Assembly (NCBI GenBank): GCA_023410445.1
Contig: JAEYPT010000001.1
Location: 62,001 to 126,000, forward strand
DNA: 64,000 nucleotides
Reading direction: 5' to 3'
DNA from: Bacillota bacterium
Lineage (GTDB): Bacteria > Bacillota > Clostridia > Oscillospirales > Acutalibacteraceae
Of this stretch, positions 45,270-54,315 are shown one piece after another. Every line of letters starts with the position of its first letter. Position 1 is the stretch's first letter. The position numbers and the translations under genes are program-made. The notes beneath the pieces are model-generated. The model worked only from the letters and a program-made list of their open reading frames with translations. It ran no database searches and was not told the origin of the DNA.

Positions 45270-46688
45270 ATGCCGTTTCCCTATCATAAGCTGGATGAAT
45301 CGGATTTAAATTACCTCGAGGGTCTTTTTCCCGCCGACCGAAGGGCGCGCGGGGAAGCGATCAAGACAGAATATTTTCACGACGAAATGCCCGAGTACGG
45401 GGTGTTTCCGCCGGAGCTTTACTTGGAAGCGGTTACGAAGGAAGAGGTTTCCTCCGTCATGCGCTACGCGTATGAGAACAACATCCCGGTCACGGCCCGT
45501 GGCGCCGGAACGGGGCTGGCAGGCGGAGCTACCTGCAAATATGGCGGAATTCTGGTTTCCCTTATGAAAATGAACCGCATTCTGGGCGTGGACCGCGCAA
45601 ACCTGACCATCACCGCCGAGCCGGGTGCCCTCTTAACGGAGGTGGCCGCGGCAGCAAGTGAAGCAGGCCTGTTCTATCCGCCGGATCCGGGGGAACGTAC
45701 GGCTTCCATCGGTGGTACGGTCATTACGAATGCGGGTGGCATGCGCGCTGTGCGCTATGGTGTGACGCGCGATTACGTCCGTTCGATTGAAGCTGTGCTT
45801 CCGGACGGGGAGATCGTTTCTTTTTCCTCCAACGTGGTTAAAAACACTACCGGCTACGATTTGAAAGACCTCATTGTCGGTTCGGAGGGTACGCTTTGCG
45901 TCCTGACACAGGTGACTTTGAAGCTGATTCCCGCACCGAAGTTTACCTGGTCACTGGTTGTTCCGTTCGACGATAACCGGACCTGCATTGAGACGGTACC
46001 GAAGCTGTTGCAGATGAGCTATGTGCCTACCGCAATTGAATTTATGGAATCCGAGGTTCTCGCAATGGTGGAAAGCCATCTGAACAAACCGTTCCCGGAC
46101 CACAGCGGAAGTTCTTACCTGGTGGTGATGTTCGACGCGTCGAGCCGGGAGGAGATTGAGCGGATTACCGATGAGGCCGCCGCGCTTTGCATCGAAGCGG
46201 GCGCGAAAGACGCGCTGCTGTGCAACTCGGCGGAGCGCAATGCTTCCGTATGGTCGGTCCGCGGCGCTGTGCTGGAGGGCATGAAGGCCGACAGCATCGC
46301 GCAGGAGGAATGCGACGTGGTCGTACCGCGCGCCCGGATTGCAGACTTCGTGAAATCGGCGAAGCAGATCGGCAAACGGTACGGCATCCGTGTGATCACG
46401 GTCGGGCATGCAGGCGACGGTAACATCCATACGGAAATGCTGCGTGATCCTCAGCTTTCCGAACCCGAATGGAAAACCAATACACACGCCTGTCTCAAAG
46501 AATTGTATGCGCTCTCCAAAAGTCTGGGCGGCCAGCTTTCCGGCGAGCACGGCATCGGGAACGGACGGCTTGAGTTTTTGGAGGAGTTTGTGGGGGGCCG
46601 AATGTACCGGCTGTTCCGGTCAGTCAAAGCTGCGTTCGATGAAAAGAACATCCTGAATCCCGGCAAGATCGTCACATTTTCGAATTGA
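45270..46688 (+). CDS. FAD-linked D-lactate/glycolate-type dehydrogenase (LctD-like)
   Basis: A 472-residue flavoenzyme of the GlcD/LdhD family. The PCMH FAD-binding domain shows GAGTGLAGGATC and PGERTASIGGTVITNAGG, and the cap and C-terminus show GHAGDGNIHTEM and GEHGIGNGRLEF. With EtfBA it would form a complex coupling exergonic ferredoxin oxidation to NAD-dependent lactate oxidation. The ATG at 45270 has AAGGAGGAG directly upstream and follows the etfA stop by four bases. Other 2-hydroxy acids remain possible substrates. Confidence 0.92.
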   Translation: MPFPYHKLDESDLNYLEGLFPADRRARGEAIKTEYFHDEMPEYGVFPPELYLEAVTKEEVSSVMRYAYENNIPVTARGAGTGLAGGATCKYGGILVSLMKMNRILGVDRANLTITAEPGALLTEVAAAASEAGLFYPPDPGERTASIGGTVITNAGGMRAVRYGVTRDYVRSIEAVLPDGEIVSFSSNVVKNTTGYDLKDLIVGSEGTLCVLTQVTLKLIPAPKFTWSLVVPFDDNRTCIETVPKLLQMSYVPTAIEFMESEVLAMVESHLNKPFPDHSGSSYLVVMFDASSREEIERITDEAAALCIEAGAKDALLCNSAERNASVWSVRGAVLEGMKADSIAQEECDVVVPRARIADFVKSAKQIGKRYGIRVITVGHAGDGNIHTEMLRDPQLSEPEWKTNTHACLKELYALSKSLGGQLSGEHGIGNGRLEFLEEFVGGRMYRLFRSVKAAFDEKNILNPGKIVTFSN

Positions 46689-46709
46689 CTTTTAGGGGAG
46701 AACAAGAAA

Positions 46710-47870
46710 ATGATCGACAAAAATAAAATGCCCCTGGCGGTTGGAATCGCCTTTGTGGCGTTTACTTCCCAGTTCGGCGGCGGCTATGCTTCCGGCGTTC
46801 AGATTTATCAGTACTTTGTGAATTTCGGAATCTGGGCTCTGATTATGCCGATTCTTTCTCAGCTTCTACTGAGCCTTTTTTTCTGGTACGGCATGCGTTA
46901 TGCCTATCGCAATCACACTTACGACTACCGCAGCTTTTCCGACAGCTTCTACGGGAAGTTCCGAAAAGTTTTCTCCAACCTTTATGAGTTGGTGTATCTG
47001 ATGCTGATCTGTCTTGCTCCCGCCGTGGCGTTCGCGACCGGCGGGGCGACCCTGAATATGCTGACGGGAATCCCCTATCTGCTTTGCACGCTGTTTATCG
47101 GGGCGGTCATCTTGGTGATCGCTCTGTTCGGCACCGACTTTGTGCGCAAGGCGGCTTCTACCCTTTCGGTGCTGATTATCGCCGGGCTTATAGCGGTCAT
47201 TGTGCCGAATGTCATCGCACAGTGGGGTACGATTGTAAGTTCTCTCGGCAAAATGACGACTGGCGCGGTTCCGGTCGGCTCTCATGAAAACGGCTCCTTC
47301 CTTACCGCACTCTGGGGTTCGGTAGTCTATTTCCTGTTTCACCTTGCCTCCGTCGGAACAATGTACCAGCATGTGCGGGAGGCAACGGATGAAAAGCAGC
47401 TTTCGCGCAGCATGGTATACGCGTTCTGGGTCAATTCCTTTTGCATGATGCTGATGGTGTTCGGAATGCTGGCAATCGCCTTTCATCCTGCGCTGAAAAA
47501 TGCTTCCGTTCCGATTCTGCTTCTGGTTCAGACCGGCGTGGGAGCGAAGGTGCTGACTCCGGTCATCTCAATTCTGATTCTGCTCGGCGCCGTTTCGACC
47601 AGCGTCAATATGATCTCAGGCATGGTTGCGCGTGCGGTCGGCGGACTTGAGCGCCGTGAGGCCGACGTGGAGCTTTCAAAAAAGAAACGTCTGCCGCGCA
47701 ATGCGGCGGTTGCTTTGGCTTTTACGGTGCTTTCGTTTGCCATTGCGCAGTTCGGATTGATTCCTCTGGTCAGCAAGGGATACGCTTACCTCGGGTATGC
47801 TACGCTTGTTGTGGTAGCCGTTCCGTTTGTGGTTCACGCGCTCGGCACACACCGGAAAGCAAGAGCATAA
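46710..47870 (+). CDS. YkvI-like membrane protein, candidate hydroxyacid transporter
   Basis: A 386-residue protein with about ten hydrophobic spans. The N-terminus GIAFVAFTSQFGGGYASGVQIYQYF, with a broken helix and glycines, resembles the YkvI family of the APC/LeuT superfold. It is the fourth gene of the lactate dehydrogenase operon, 21 bases after it, with AGGGGAG upstream and a terminator behind. In A. woodii the equivalent place is taken by a lactate permease of an unrelated family. A role in lactate or hydroxyacid uptake is inference from position. Confidence 0.75.
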   Translation: MIDKNKMPLAVGIAFVAFTSQFGGGYASGVQIYQYFVNFGIWALIMPILSQLLLSLFFWYGMRYAYRNHTYDYRSFSDSFYGKFRKVFSNLYELVYLMLICLAPAVAFATGGATLNMLTGIPYLLCTLFIGAVILVIALFGTDFVRKAASTLSVLIIAGLIAVIVPNVIAQWGTIVSSLGKMTTGAVPVGSHENGSFLTALWGSVVYFLFHLASVGTMYQHVREATDEKQLSRSMVYAFWVNSFCMMLMVFGMLAIAFHPALKNASVPILLLVQTGVGAKVLTPVISILILLGAVSTSVNMISGMVARAVGGLERREADVELSKKKRLPRNAAVALAFTVLSFAIAQFGLIPLVSKGYAYLGYATLVVVAVPFVVHALGTHRKARA

Positions 47871-47887
47871 TTTTTTTCAGTTATAGG

Positions 47888-47915
47888 GCGGCAGAGTTCA
47901 TCTGCCGCTTTTTTG
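47888..47915 (+). terminator. Terminator of the EtfBA-LDH-transporter operon
   Basis: A perfect 8-bp stem (GCGGCAGA at 47888-47895, TCTGCCGC at 47901-47908) and a T-rich tail. Confidence 0.9.
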
Positions 47916-47955
47916 CACTCGTCTTCCCTGCGGCTGGGGAATGCGCGGGAGGCGG

Positions 47956-47996
47956 TTGCAATCGGGCTAACGAAATTCTATAATAAATGTGTTAGC
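47956..47996 (+). promoter_or_regulatory. Promoter with flanking inverted repeat before the PHP gene
   Basis: TTGCAA (47956-47961), 17-base spacer, consensus TATAAT (47979-47984). GCTAAC (47966-47971) and GTTAGC (47991-47996) form an inverted repeat around the -10, a possible operator. Confidence 0.6.
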
Positions 47997-48052
47997 TCAA
48001 TCGGCCGGTACACCTGCTTCATGTCCGGCGGAAGGTGAAAGGGGAAATACGG

Positions 48053-48931
48053 TTGATTTCATTGTTGGCATCGGACGGTATCTGGCTCAAGGGAAATTTA
48101 CATATGCACACGACCCGCTCCGACGGGCATCTTACTCCGGAGGACGCCGTGGGACTTTACCGGAAGGCGGGGTATGATTTTCTTGCTCTGACGGATCATT
48201 GGGCCCAGAGCAGAGAAGGAGAACGGGACGGCCTTCTGCTGCTGAGCGGCGGGGAGTGGGATACCGGCGACATGATCCATACCCCGGTGTATCACATCGT
48301 CGGTGCGGGAATGCGTTCATCGGTGAAACTGAACCGCGGAACGCAGTATTCCCCACAGCAGATCATCGACGCAATCCGTGCGGCGGGCGGAACCGCGATT
48401 CTCGCGCATCCGGCCTGGTCGCAGACGGACCCGAATGCCTGCCTTTCCTTAACGGGGCTTGGCGGGGCGGAAATCTACAACTCCGTTTCCACTCTGCCGT
48501 GGAACGGTGACCGGGCGGACTCCAGCCTCTACTTTGACCTTTGGGCGGCAAAGGGCAAATTCATGCGTTGCATGGCGGCAGATGACAGCCATTTTTATCA
48601 GGGGGAACATACCCGTTCTTTTCTCATGGTGAATGCGGCGGATCGCTCTGCCGATGCCGTTCGTAAGGCCATTGCGGAGGGGCGCTTCTATGCTTCGCAG
48701 GGCCCGCGGTTTCGATCGGTGACATACGCAAACGGGCGCGTGGAGGTTCGGTCTTCCCCAGTGGAAACGGTCGTGTTCTACAGCAATACGGTCTGGTGCC
48801 ATGACCGCGTAGCCACCGGCGGAGTGGAGTCAGCCTCCTATGAGGTGAAGCCGACCGACCGGTTTGTGCGCGTGGAGCTGTGGGACCGGAACGGGAACCG
48901 TGCGTGGACGTCGCCGTTTCCGGTTCAATAA
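48053..48931 (+). CDS. PHP domain phosphoesterase
   Basis: A 292-residue PHP-fold metal phosphoesterase. Metal motifs are LHMHTTRSDG, ALTDHW, ILAHPAW and AADDSHFY. The last 80 residues form a small beta domain, giving the layout of the stand-alone PHP family often found near transport or sugar genes. TTG 48053 is preferred because AAAGGGG lies eight bases upstream; GTG 48035 is an alternative. It is monocistronic between a promoter and a terminator. The substrate is unknown. Confidence 0.88.
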   Translation: MISLLASDGIWLKGNLHMHTTRSDGHLTPEDAVGLYRKAGYDFLALTDHWAQSREGERDGLLLLSGGEWDTGDMIHTPVYHIVGAGMRSSVKLNRGTQYSPQQIIDAIRAAGGTAILAHPAWSQTDPNACLSLTGLGGAEIYNSVSTLPWNGDRADSSLYFDLWAAKGKFMRCMAADDSHFYQGEHTRSFLMVNAADRSADAVRKAIAEGRFYASQGPRFRSVTYANGRVEVRSSPVETVVFYSNTVWCHDRVATGGVESASYEVKPTDRFVRVELWDRNGNRAWTSPFPVQ

Positions 48932-48969
48932 AAAAACCGCCTTTTCCAAAGCGGAAAGGGCGGTTTTTT
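48931..48969. terminator. Bidirectional terminator
   Basis: AAAAAACCGCCTTTTCC pairs with GGAAAGGGCGGTTTTTT with one G-T pair. Separates the PHP gene from the convergent peptidase. Confidence 0.88.
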
Positions 48970-48971
48970 CG

Positions 48972-50105
48972 CTAAACGTTCAGAATCATCGCAAGGCAGA
49001 GTTTCAAAGCCATGTCCAGACTGGAGAGCTCCAGCCATTCCTCCCGGGTGTGTGCGCCGCCGCCGACGTGGAGTCCGGCCGTTACGCTGGGAATTCCGAG
49101 GGAGAGCGGCAGGTTCGAATCCGTGGAACCGCATTCGGGCTTCGGATGCGTTCCGGTCAGTTCGGCGGCGACGGAACAGCACCGATCGGTGAGTTCCCGC
49201 TGCTTTTGCGGGTCGACGCCGCCCATACAGGGGCGCTCTCCGACGGTTTCCGTCGTTAATTCCAAACCGTTCCCGCGATGCTTCTCCAGAGTGGTGAAAA
49301 AGAAATCCTTCAGCCGCACAAGCGCCTCCGCGCTGACGGAGCGGTATTCAAACAGCATTTCTGCCTCTTGGGCGATCGTATTGACGGTCGTGCCGCCTCG
49401 GATGGTGCCGACGTTGTAGGTCGAAAGCTCGCCGGACGGAATTTTGAGCGTGTAGAGCTCGGAAATGATGGAAGCGAGCGCCGCGACTGCGTTTCGTTTT
49501 CCAAAGTTGGAAAAGGAGTGTCCGCCCTCGGTACGCGCTTTCACGCGGTAGCGAAGGGAACCCACCGGCTGGTTGCAGATCAGGTCGCGCGTAGAATCGA
49601 ACGAGACCACGTCCCGGATTCGGCCTTGATACTGCTTCATCAGGGTCCGGACTCCCTTCAGGTTCCCGAGACCCTCCTCACAGGAGTTGCAGACCAACAG
49701 AAGCCCCCGGTCCGTTTTGGCAATTCCCTGCGCGAGGCAGCGGGCCGCCATCAGCAGACAGACAACGCTGGCGGTGTCGTCGCCCACACCCGGGCAGTAC
49801 AGCTTTCCGCCTCGATTTTCGGGGATCAGTGGGACGGATTCGTCGAATACGGTGTCAGTGTGAGCCATGAAAACGGTGAGGTCATTTTTGCCCTCCGCCT
49901 GAAACGGGTAGATGACGTTGAGCGCTTCATCAATATACACGCCCTTTGCTCCGGCGTTTTCCAGATAGGAGCGGCAGAATTCGGCGCGTTTTTCTTCATG
50001 GTGCGACGGCGCGGGGATTCGGCAAAGAGTATCGAGCAGCTCGGGCAGCGCCTGTCGGTTTTCTTCAATGTATTGCAGAACCGGTTCGTCCAGTTTATGA
50101 TTCAT
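48972..50105 (-). CDS. M20 family metallopeptidase (PepT-like)
   Basis: A 377-residue zinc exopeptidase. Metal and catalytic motifs are AHTDTV, GVGDDTASV, CNSCEEGLGN and the C-terminal histidine segment GLHVGGGAHTREEW. The dimerisation domain is in the middle (about residues 195-300). Family members cleave dipeptides, tripeptides or N-acyl amino acids. The gene is alone between a terminator and a divergent region shared with the FHA cluster's end. The reaction is assigned only at family level. Confidence 0.9.
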   Translation of the reverse strand: MNHKLDEPVLQYIEENRQALPELLDTLCRIPAPSHHEEKRAEFCRSYLENAGAKGVYIDEALNVIYPFQAEGKNDLTVFMAHTDTVFDESVPLIPENRGGKLYCPGVGDDTASVVCLLMAARCLAQGIAKTDRGLLLVCNSCEEGLGNLKGVRTLMKQYQGRIRDVVSFDSTRDLICNQPVGSLRYRVKARTEGGHSFSNFGKRNAVAALASIISELYTLKIPSGELSTYNVGTIRGGTTVNTIAQEAEMLFEYRSVSAEALVRLKDFFFTTLEKHRGNGLELTTETVGERPCMGGVDPQKQRELTDRCCSVAAELTGTHPKPECGSTDSNLPLSLGIPSVTAGLHVGGGAHTREEWLELSSLDMALKLCLAMILNV

Positions 50106-50139
50106 AAGTTTATAACCATCCTTTCAGCCTATTGGTTCG

Positions 50140-50155
50140 ATTATAGACGATTATA
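50140..50155 (-). promoter_or_regulatory. Possible promoter of the peptidase gene
   Basis: Two minus-strand TATAAT hexamers (50155-50150 and 50145-50140) lie ten bases apart, 35-45 bases before the start codon. No good -35 was found. Confidence 0.35.
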
Positions 50156-50158
50156 ATG

Positions 50159-50208
50159 AAAAATGCCACCCCGGCCGTCGGTTTTCAACGGTTTGGGGCG
50201 GCATTTTT
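50159..50208 (-). terminator. Terminator of the FHA/kinase operon
   Basis: On the minus strand AAAAATGCCGCCCC (50208-50195) pairs with GGGGTGGCATTTTT (50172-50159) with one mismatch and ends in T5. It lies directly behind the vWA-FHA gene. Confidence 0.75.
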
Positions 50209-50217
50209 TGATGCTTT

Positions 50218-51741
50218 TCAGCCGAGAGGCTGCCAGTTGACGCGCAGCTCCATGGAGCCGAGCAGCAGAATGTCATCCTGCATCAGTTCCCACTCACCGG
50301 TAATCGGCACTCCGTTCACATAGGTGCCGCCTGCGGAACCGAGATCGTTCAGTTTCAGGACCCCATTCGAATAAACCAGCCGGCAGTGTGCCGGAGCGAG
50401 AAGCGTGTCCTCCGGGAACGAAAGCTGCGACTCGTTCGGTGACTGCCCGATTTTGAGGCTCTGCGGCATATCCAACTCGTATACGTCGGTTTCGGTAAGC
50501 CCGACGCGGGTCAGAATCAGGTGAATGGGCGTCGGTTCAGGGGCCCAAAGGGGCTCCGGTGCCGGAATGGCCTCCGTCATGGGAGGCGGCGTGCCCGGGA
50601 CCTTCCTAGCCCGCTCCGCTTCCAGCCTTTCTGCGTTTTGCTTTGCTTTGCGGCGGAGCAAGAGTATCAGAGCGGCGATTCCGGCTGCCGCGAGAATTCC
50701 GGCCGCGGCCAGGAGCCACGAGGGAAACGCCGCTTGTTTCGGGGGTGGAGCGGAAGAGGAAGCCGAACTTTTTACCGCGGGCGCAGAAGCCCCCGCTTTT
50801 GCCTGCCAGGCGCGGATTTCTCCGGTGTCAAGCGCTGCTTCGCACGTCACTTTTTCCTGATTCTGTGTAAGAGTCAGCTTTAGGGTCTCGTGGTCGGCTT
50901 TTACGGGCGTCTGGGGAAGGCCGCAGGTGACCACAAAGCTACGGCTCTCCGCCTGACGGACAATGGCAGCAGCCTGCGCTGCGGTTGCTGTTCCCGCCGC
51001 GCCGAAGGTGATGTCCGCTCCTCCGGGCGAGCGCCGAGTGAAGCTGCCCAGTACCTTCGCGGCCTCGACGGCTTTGTCGTCCTTCGGGTTCTGAAGGAGC
51101 GCGATGGTGTCGATCGGGAGATGGGTCGTGTCGATCTTCTGGAAGACTTCTGCCTGCGTGACCCCCGTCGTATAATAATCCTCTCCGTCGGAAAGCACGA
51201 TCAGGCATTTCCGCATGTGACTTTCAGTAGAAGAGGAGAGCAGACCGAGCGATTCGATGATGCTGGAAAACAGATTGGTATTTTCCGGAACGCCTTTGAT
51301 GGCCTGAATCTGCGCGAGGCGCTTTTTTGAATCCTGCTCAAAGGGTGCCGTACGGATCTGGTTGCCTACCGTCGCGACGGCCGCGTTGTCGCTTGGACCG
51401 AGGTTGCTGTTGACCGCGGTCAGAATCGATTTGATTTGGGCGATGGAGGAGGCGCTGATGGAACCGGAAACGTCGACCAGAAAAAGATAGGTCGTTCCCT
51501 GCCCGCTTTTTGTGTAGGACTCCACGGAGGAAACGGACAGACCGGCGTCCCCGAGGGATACGGACACCTCGTTTGCCGTCGGCGTCTGGGCGGAATTTGT
51601 ACCGCACAGAACGGAAAGCTTCCCGTCCCGGAAGGCCGTTCCCTCCAGTCCCACCTGCAGCGCGGTTTCCGCCTGCGCGGGGACAGCGGCGGAAACCAGA
51701 AAAATCAGAACCAAAAGCAGGGCGAACAGTTTCTTTTTCAT
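50218..51741 (-). CDS. Secreted-type vWA domain protein with transmembrane span and C-terminal FHA domain
   Basis: A 507-residue type I membrane protein. Signal peptide (residues 1-24), vWA domain (about 65-260) with the MIDAS motif DVSGSIS, a Pro/Ser linker, one span (about 335-358) followed by LLLRRKAKQ (positive inside), and a cytoplasmic FHA domain (about 430-505) with AHC and NDLGSAGGTYVNG. The vWA part can bind protein ligands through a metal ion, and the FHA part reads phosphothreonine. The gene overlaps the PP2C gene by four bases (ATGA). The FHA glycine-arginine pair is GQ here instead of GR, so phosphopeptide binding may be weakened. Confidence 0.88.
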   Translation of the reverse strand: MKKKLFALLLVLIFLVSAAVPAQAETALQVGLEGTAFRDGKLSVLCGTNSAQTPTANEVSVSLGDAGLSVSSVESYTKSGQGTTYLFLVDVSGSISASSIAQIKSILTAVNSNLGPSDNAAVATVGNQIRTAPFEQDSKKRLAQIQAIKGVPENTNLFSSIIESLGLLSSSTESHMRKCLIVLSDGEDYYTTGVTQAEVFQKIDTTHLPIDTIALLQNPKDDKAVEAAKVLGSFTRRSPGGADITFGAAGTATAAQAAAIVRQAESRSFVVTCGLPQTPVKADHETLKLTLTQNQEKVTCEAALDTGEIRAWQAKAGASAPAVKSSASSSAPPPKQAAFPSWLLAAAGILAAAGIAALILLLRRKAKQNAERLEAERARKVPGTPPPMTEAIPAPEPLWAPEPTPIHLILTRVGLTETDVYELDMPQSLKIGQSPNESQLSFPEDTLLAPAHCRLVYSNGVLKLNDLGSAGGTYVNGVPITGEWELMQDDILLLGSMELRVNWQPLG

Positions 51742-52493
51742 AGCATCCTCCTATTATCCGGGTCGTCCCGGCCGAATAGGGCGACCGCCGAAAAATTGTC
51801 GTTCTTCCCGTTCATGCGGCCGCCGATCCGCGCAATCATGTAGGTGAGCCATTCCTCCGGCCCGGCGGATTTGCTCAGGTCCACTGCCATTTCATCTTCC
51901 CACACGTATTCCCAGAAACCGTCCGTGCAGAGCAGAAACGCGTCTCGGGAAGATACTCGGTATGCTTCGATTTTCATTTCAACACGGATCGACTCCTCGC
52001 CTCCCAGCGTTCGCAGAACCCGGTTGCGATCCTCGTGAAACCGAATTTCCTTCATGCTGATCTGACCCGCGTGAGCGGCCATCTGGCTGACGCTGTGGTC
52101 CACGGTCTGGAACACCAGCCGACCGTCCAGAAAATGATATAGCCGGGAATCCCCCGCATGCGCGAAGGCGAGGCGCTCCCCGTCGTAAAACAGGGAAACA
52201 ACCGTGCTCTGCATCCGCGTTTGCGGGGTCTGCTGTTCCAGAACGGCGCGGTTCGCGCGGTCGAACAGAGCCTGCAGGGCTTCACGGCTGATATGGGGAT
52301 CGGCGAGGTAGCCTGCCCGCAGAGTTTCCGCCGCAACCCGGGAAGCGATGTTTCCTCCCCCGTGCCCCCCGAGACCGTCAGCCACAACGGCGAGAAAGCC
52401 GCCTTCGGTCTCCATACTGAGAACGGTGTCCTCATTGTAAGGGCGGGCTCCCGTAAACGAACACTGTGCGGCGTAAAAACTCATGTCGGCCAT
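51738..52493 (-). CDS. Soluble PP2C-type Ser/Thr phosphatase
   Basis: A 251-residue PPM-family phosphatase. Motifs: TGARPYNEDTVLS, VVADGLGGHGGGNIAS, AHAGDSRLY, LLCTDGFWEYV, DNFSAVAL. These supply the metal-binding aspartates of Stp1/PrpC. It has no membrane span and is expected to reverse phosphorylation by the neighbouring kinases. The start may be 52493 or ATG 52484, as the AAAGGGG element is very close to the first. It lies seven bases behind the kinase stop and overlaps the vWA-FHA gene. Confidence 0.93.
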   Translation of the reverse strand: MADMSFYAAQCSFTGARPYNEDTVLSMETEGGFLAVVADGLGGHGGGNIASRVAAETLRAGYLADPHISREALQALFDRANRAVLEQQTPQTRMQSTVVSLFYDGERLAFAHAGDSRLYHFLDGRLVFQTVDHSVSQMAAHAGQISMKEIRFHEDRNRVLRTLGGEESIRVEMKIEAYRVSSRDAFLLCTDGFWEYVWEDEMAVDLSKSAGPEEWLTYMIARIGGRMNGKNDNFSAVALFGRDDPDNRRML

Positions 52494-52500
52494 TCCCCTT

Positions 52501-54315
52501 TCATGCGGATGTGATAAGAAACGTGTTTTTGTCCCCGATGGTAAAGCTGTCCTGCTTTCTTAGCACCGCAATCTGCTGGGGGCCCAGCCTGCGCCCGTCC
52601 GAGACAAACGTCCCATAGGTGGAGCCGAGGTCCTTCAGAATGACGGTCTCAGTGCTCCGGTCCCAAAACAGCTCGCAGTGCAGGGCACTCACACCGACGG
52701 TATCGGCGGGGAAAATTACGTTGCAGGCCTGCGGGTTTCGGCCGATCACCAGCTTGCTTTCTCCGAGCGGGAAGAAGGTGCCCTGATAGAGCCCGGAAAC
52801 GCAGCGGACCCCCGTCTGCGAAACCGGGCCCGCGGATTCTTTGTTGATCGGAACCATCGCTGTCCGATAGGTGATCGGCGCTCCCACTCGGGCATGGGCT
52901 GCACAGTCGTGCAGGGGTTGCCCGGAAGCGGTGAAAAACAGTGCCAGCGCGTCAATCGCCGCCCAACCGAGCGCTACGGCCGCCGGGCAGAAGAGGTACA
53001 GCAGGGAGGGGCTGAATTTGATCAGGTTCCGCAGGGCGATCTTTTCCCTGGGAAGAACGTCGCCGCCGCTGTCCGTCACCTGCAGCTTGAAAAGATGTTT
53101 CCCCGGCGTCGCCCGGAGCGGGGAGTTTTCGAAGCCGAACCCGTAGGCAGAGGAAACAGCCCACGAAAACAGCATCAGCTGTGTTGCGGAGGTACTGGAA
53201 ATCACGGAGTAAAGCAACAGAAAGATTCCGGAAAGAATCAGGGAGTCAATCACATAGGCGGCCAGACGTTTTCCGGCCAATTGTTTCCCGTTGGCGGGGA
53301 AAACCGGGGTGCTTGTGACGACGGAGGGGAAAGTTGAACCCGGCTTTGCTTCTGTTGCAGCCGCCTCCAGCGCCTTTCGGAAGGCCCCAACGTTCTGATA
53401 TCTGTTTTCCGCCCGGACGCTCATGGCTTTCAGCAGAACGCGTTCCGCGGCCCGGGGAAGGTCGGGACAGAAACGGGAGGGAGGTGCGCAGTCGTCCTGA
53501 GCCATCCGTTGGGTCGATTCGGGCGGCACCTTTCCGGTAATACAGTGGTAAAACGTACAGCCGAGCGCATAAACGTCCGTCCAGGGTCCCTGTTTTCCGT
53601 GGGAGCGGTACTGTTCCTCCGGCGCGTACCCGCGCTTCAGAATCACGTCGATGCTTCGGCTCCGCTCCTGAAGGGCGGCCCGCGCCGCGCCGAAATCGAT
53701 TAACTTTACTTCTCCGCTTTCACAGAGAAAAATATTGTCCGGGCTGACGTCACGGTGGACGATGCTCTGCCCGTGCACGCGCTCCAGCGCTTCGAATACC
53801 GGGGCCAGCAGCCGCGAGGCTTCGCGGAACGAAAGTCGGCCGCCATTCTCCTTTAGATATTTCTTCAGGTCGCGGCCTTCCAGAAATTCCATGACGTAAT
53901 AGGCCGTCTGATTTTCTTCAAACAGCTTTTCCACCGAAATTATGTGAGGGTCGCCGCGCAGATTGTAAATAGTACGCGCTTCCTCCAGAAACTGATTCAG
54001 CCCATAGCGAAAGTCCTCGGAGGAGGAGTAGGAGGTGAGCGCCGTTTCCCCCGGGCGGCGGGTGCTCAGTCCGCTCGGCATATATTCCTTGATTGCCACG
54101 CGGTGGCCGTCCTGCAGATCGACTGCGATATAGGTGATGCCGAATCCCCCGAAGCCGAGCACCGCGCCTGTCAGATAGCGGCCGTGCAGAACGGTTCCGG
54201 GCGGCAGGGCGAACGGCGGCTCCTGGGAGAACCCGACGTGCGTGCCGCAGTACGCGCATACCTCGCTGGAGACGTCTTCCCGCATGCATTTCAGGCACAG
54301 CTTTTCATAGTCCAT
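52501..54315 (-). CDS. Ser/Thr kinase with zinc ribbon, RDD membrane domain and FHA domain
   Basis: A 604-residue fusion protein. Residues 5-22 form a zinc ribbon (CLKCM...CAYC). The kinase domain (about 38-300) has GFGGFG, VAIKEYMPSG, HRDVSPDN and IDFGAAR; the loop carries Ser where most kinases have Lys (HRDLKPEN). An RDD domain with several spans follows (about 347-480, GKRLAAYVIDSLIL), and the FHA domain ends the chain (about 500-604; VIGRNPQACNVIFPADT, SALHC). There are no PASTA repeats. ATG 54315 is chosen because it overlaps the upstream stop by 11 bases. It probably phosphorylates membrane partners recruited through the FHA domains of the cluster. Confidence 0.9.
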   Translation of the reverse strand: MDYEKLCLKCMREDVSSEVCAYCGTHVGFSQEPPFALPPGTVLHGRYLTGAVLGFGGFGITYIAVDLQDGHRVAIKEYMPSGLSTRRPGETALTSYSSSEDFRYGLNQFLEEARTIYNLRGDPHIISVEKLFEENQTAYYVMEFLEGRDLKKYLKENGGRLSFREASRLLAPVFEALERVHGQSIVHRDVSPDNIFLCESGEVKLIDFGAARAALQERSRSIDVILKRGYAPEEQYRSHGKQGPWTDVYALGCTFYHCITGKVPPESTQRMAQDDCAPPSRFCPDLPRAAERVLLKAMSVRAENRYQNVGAFRKALEAAATEAKPGSTFPSVVTSTPVFPANGKQLAGKRLAAYVIDSLILSGIFLLLYSVISSTSATQLMLFSWAVSSAYGFGFENSPLRATPGKHLFKLQVTDSGGDVLPREKIALRNLIKFSPSLLYLFCPAAVALGWAAIDALALFFTASGQPLHDCAAHARVGAPITYRTAMVPINKESAGPVSQTGVRCVSGLYQGTFFPLGESKLVIGRNPQACNVIFPADTVGVSALHCELFWDRSTETVILKDLGSTYGTFVSDGRRLGPQQIAVLRKQDSFTIGDKNTFLITSA

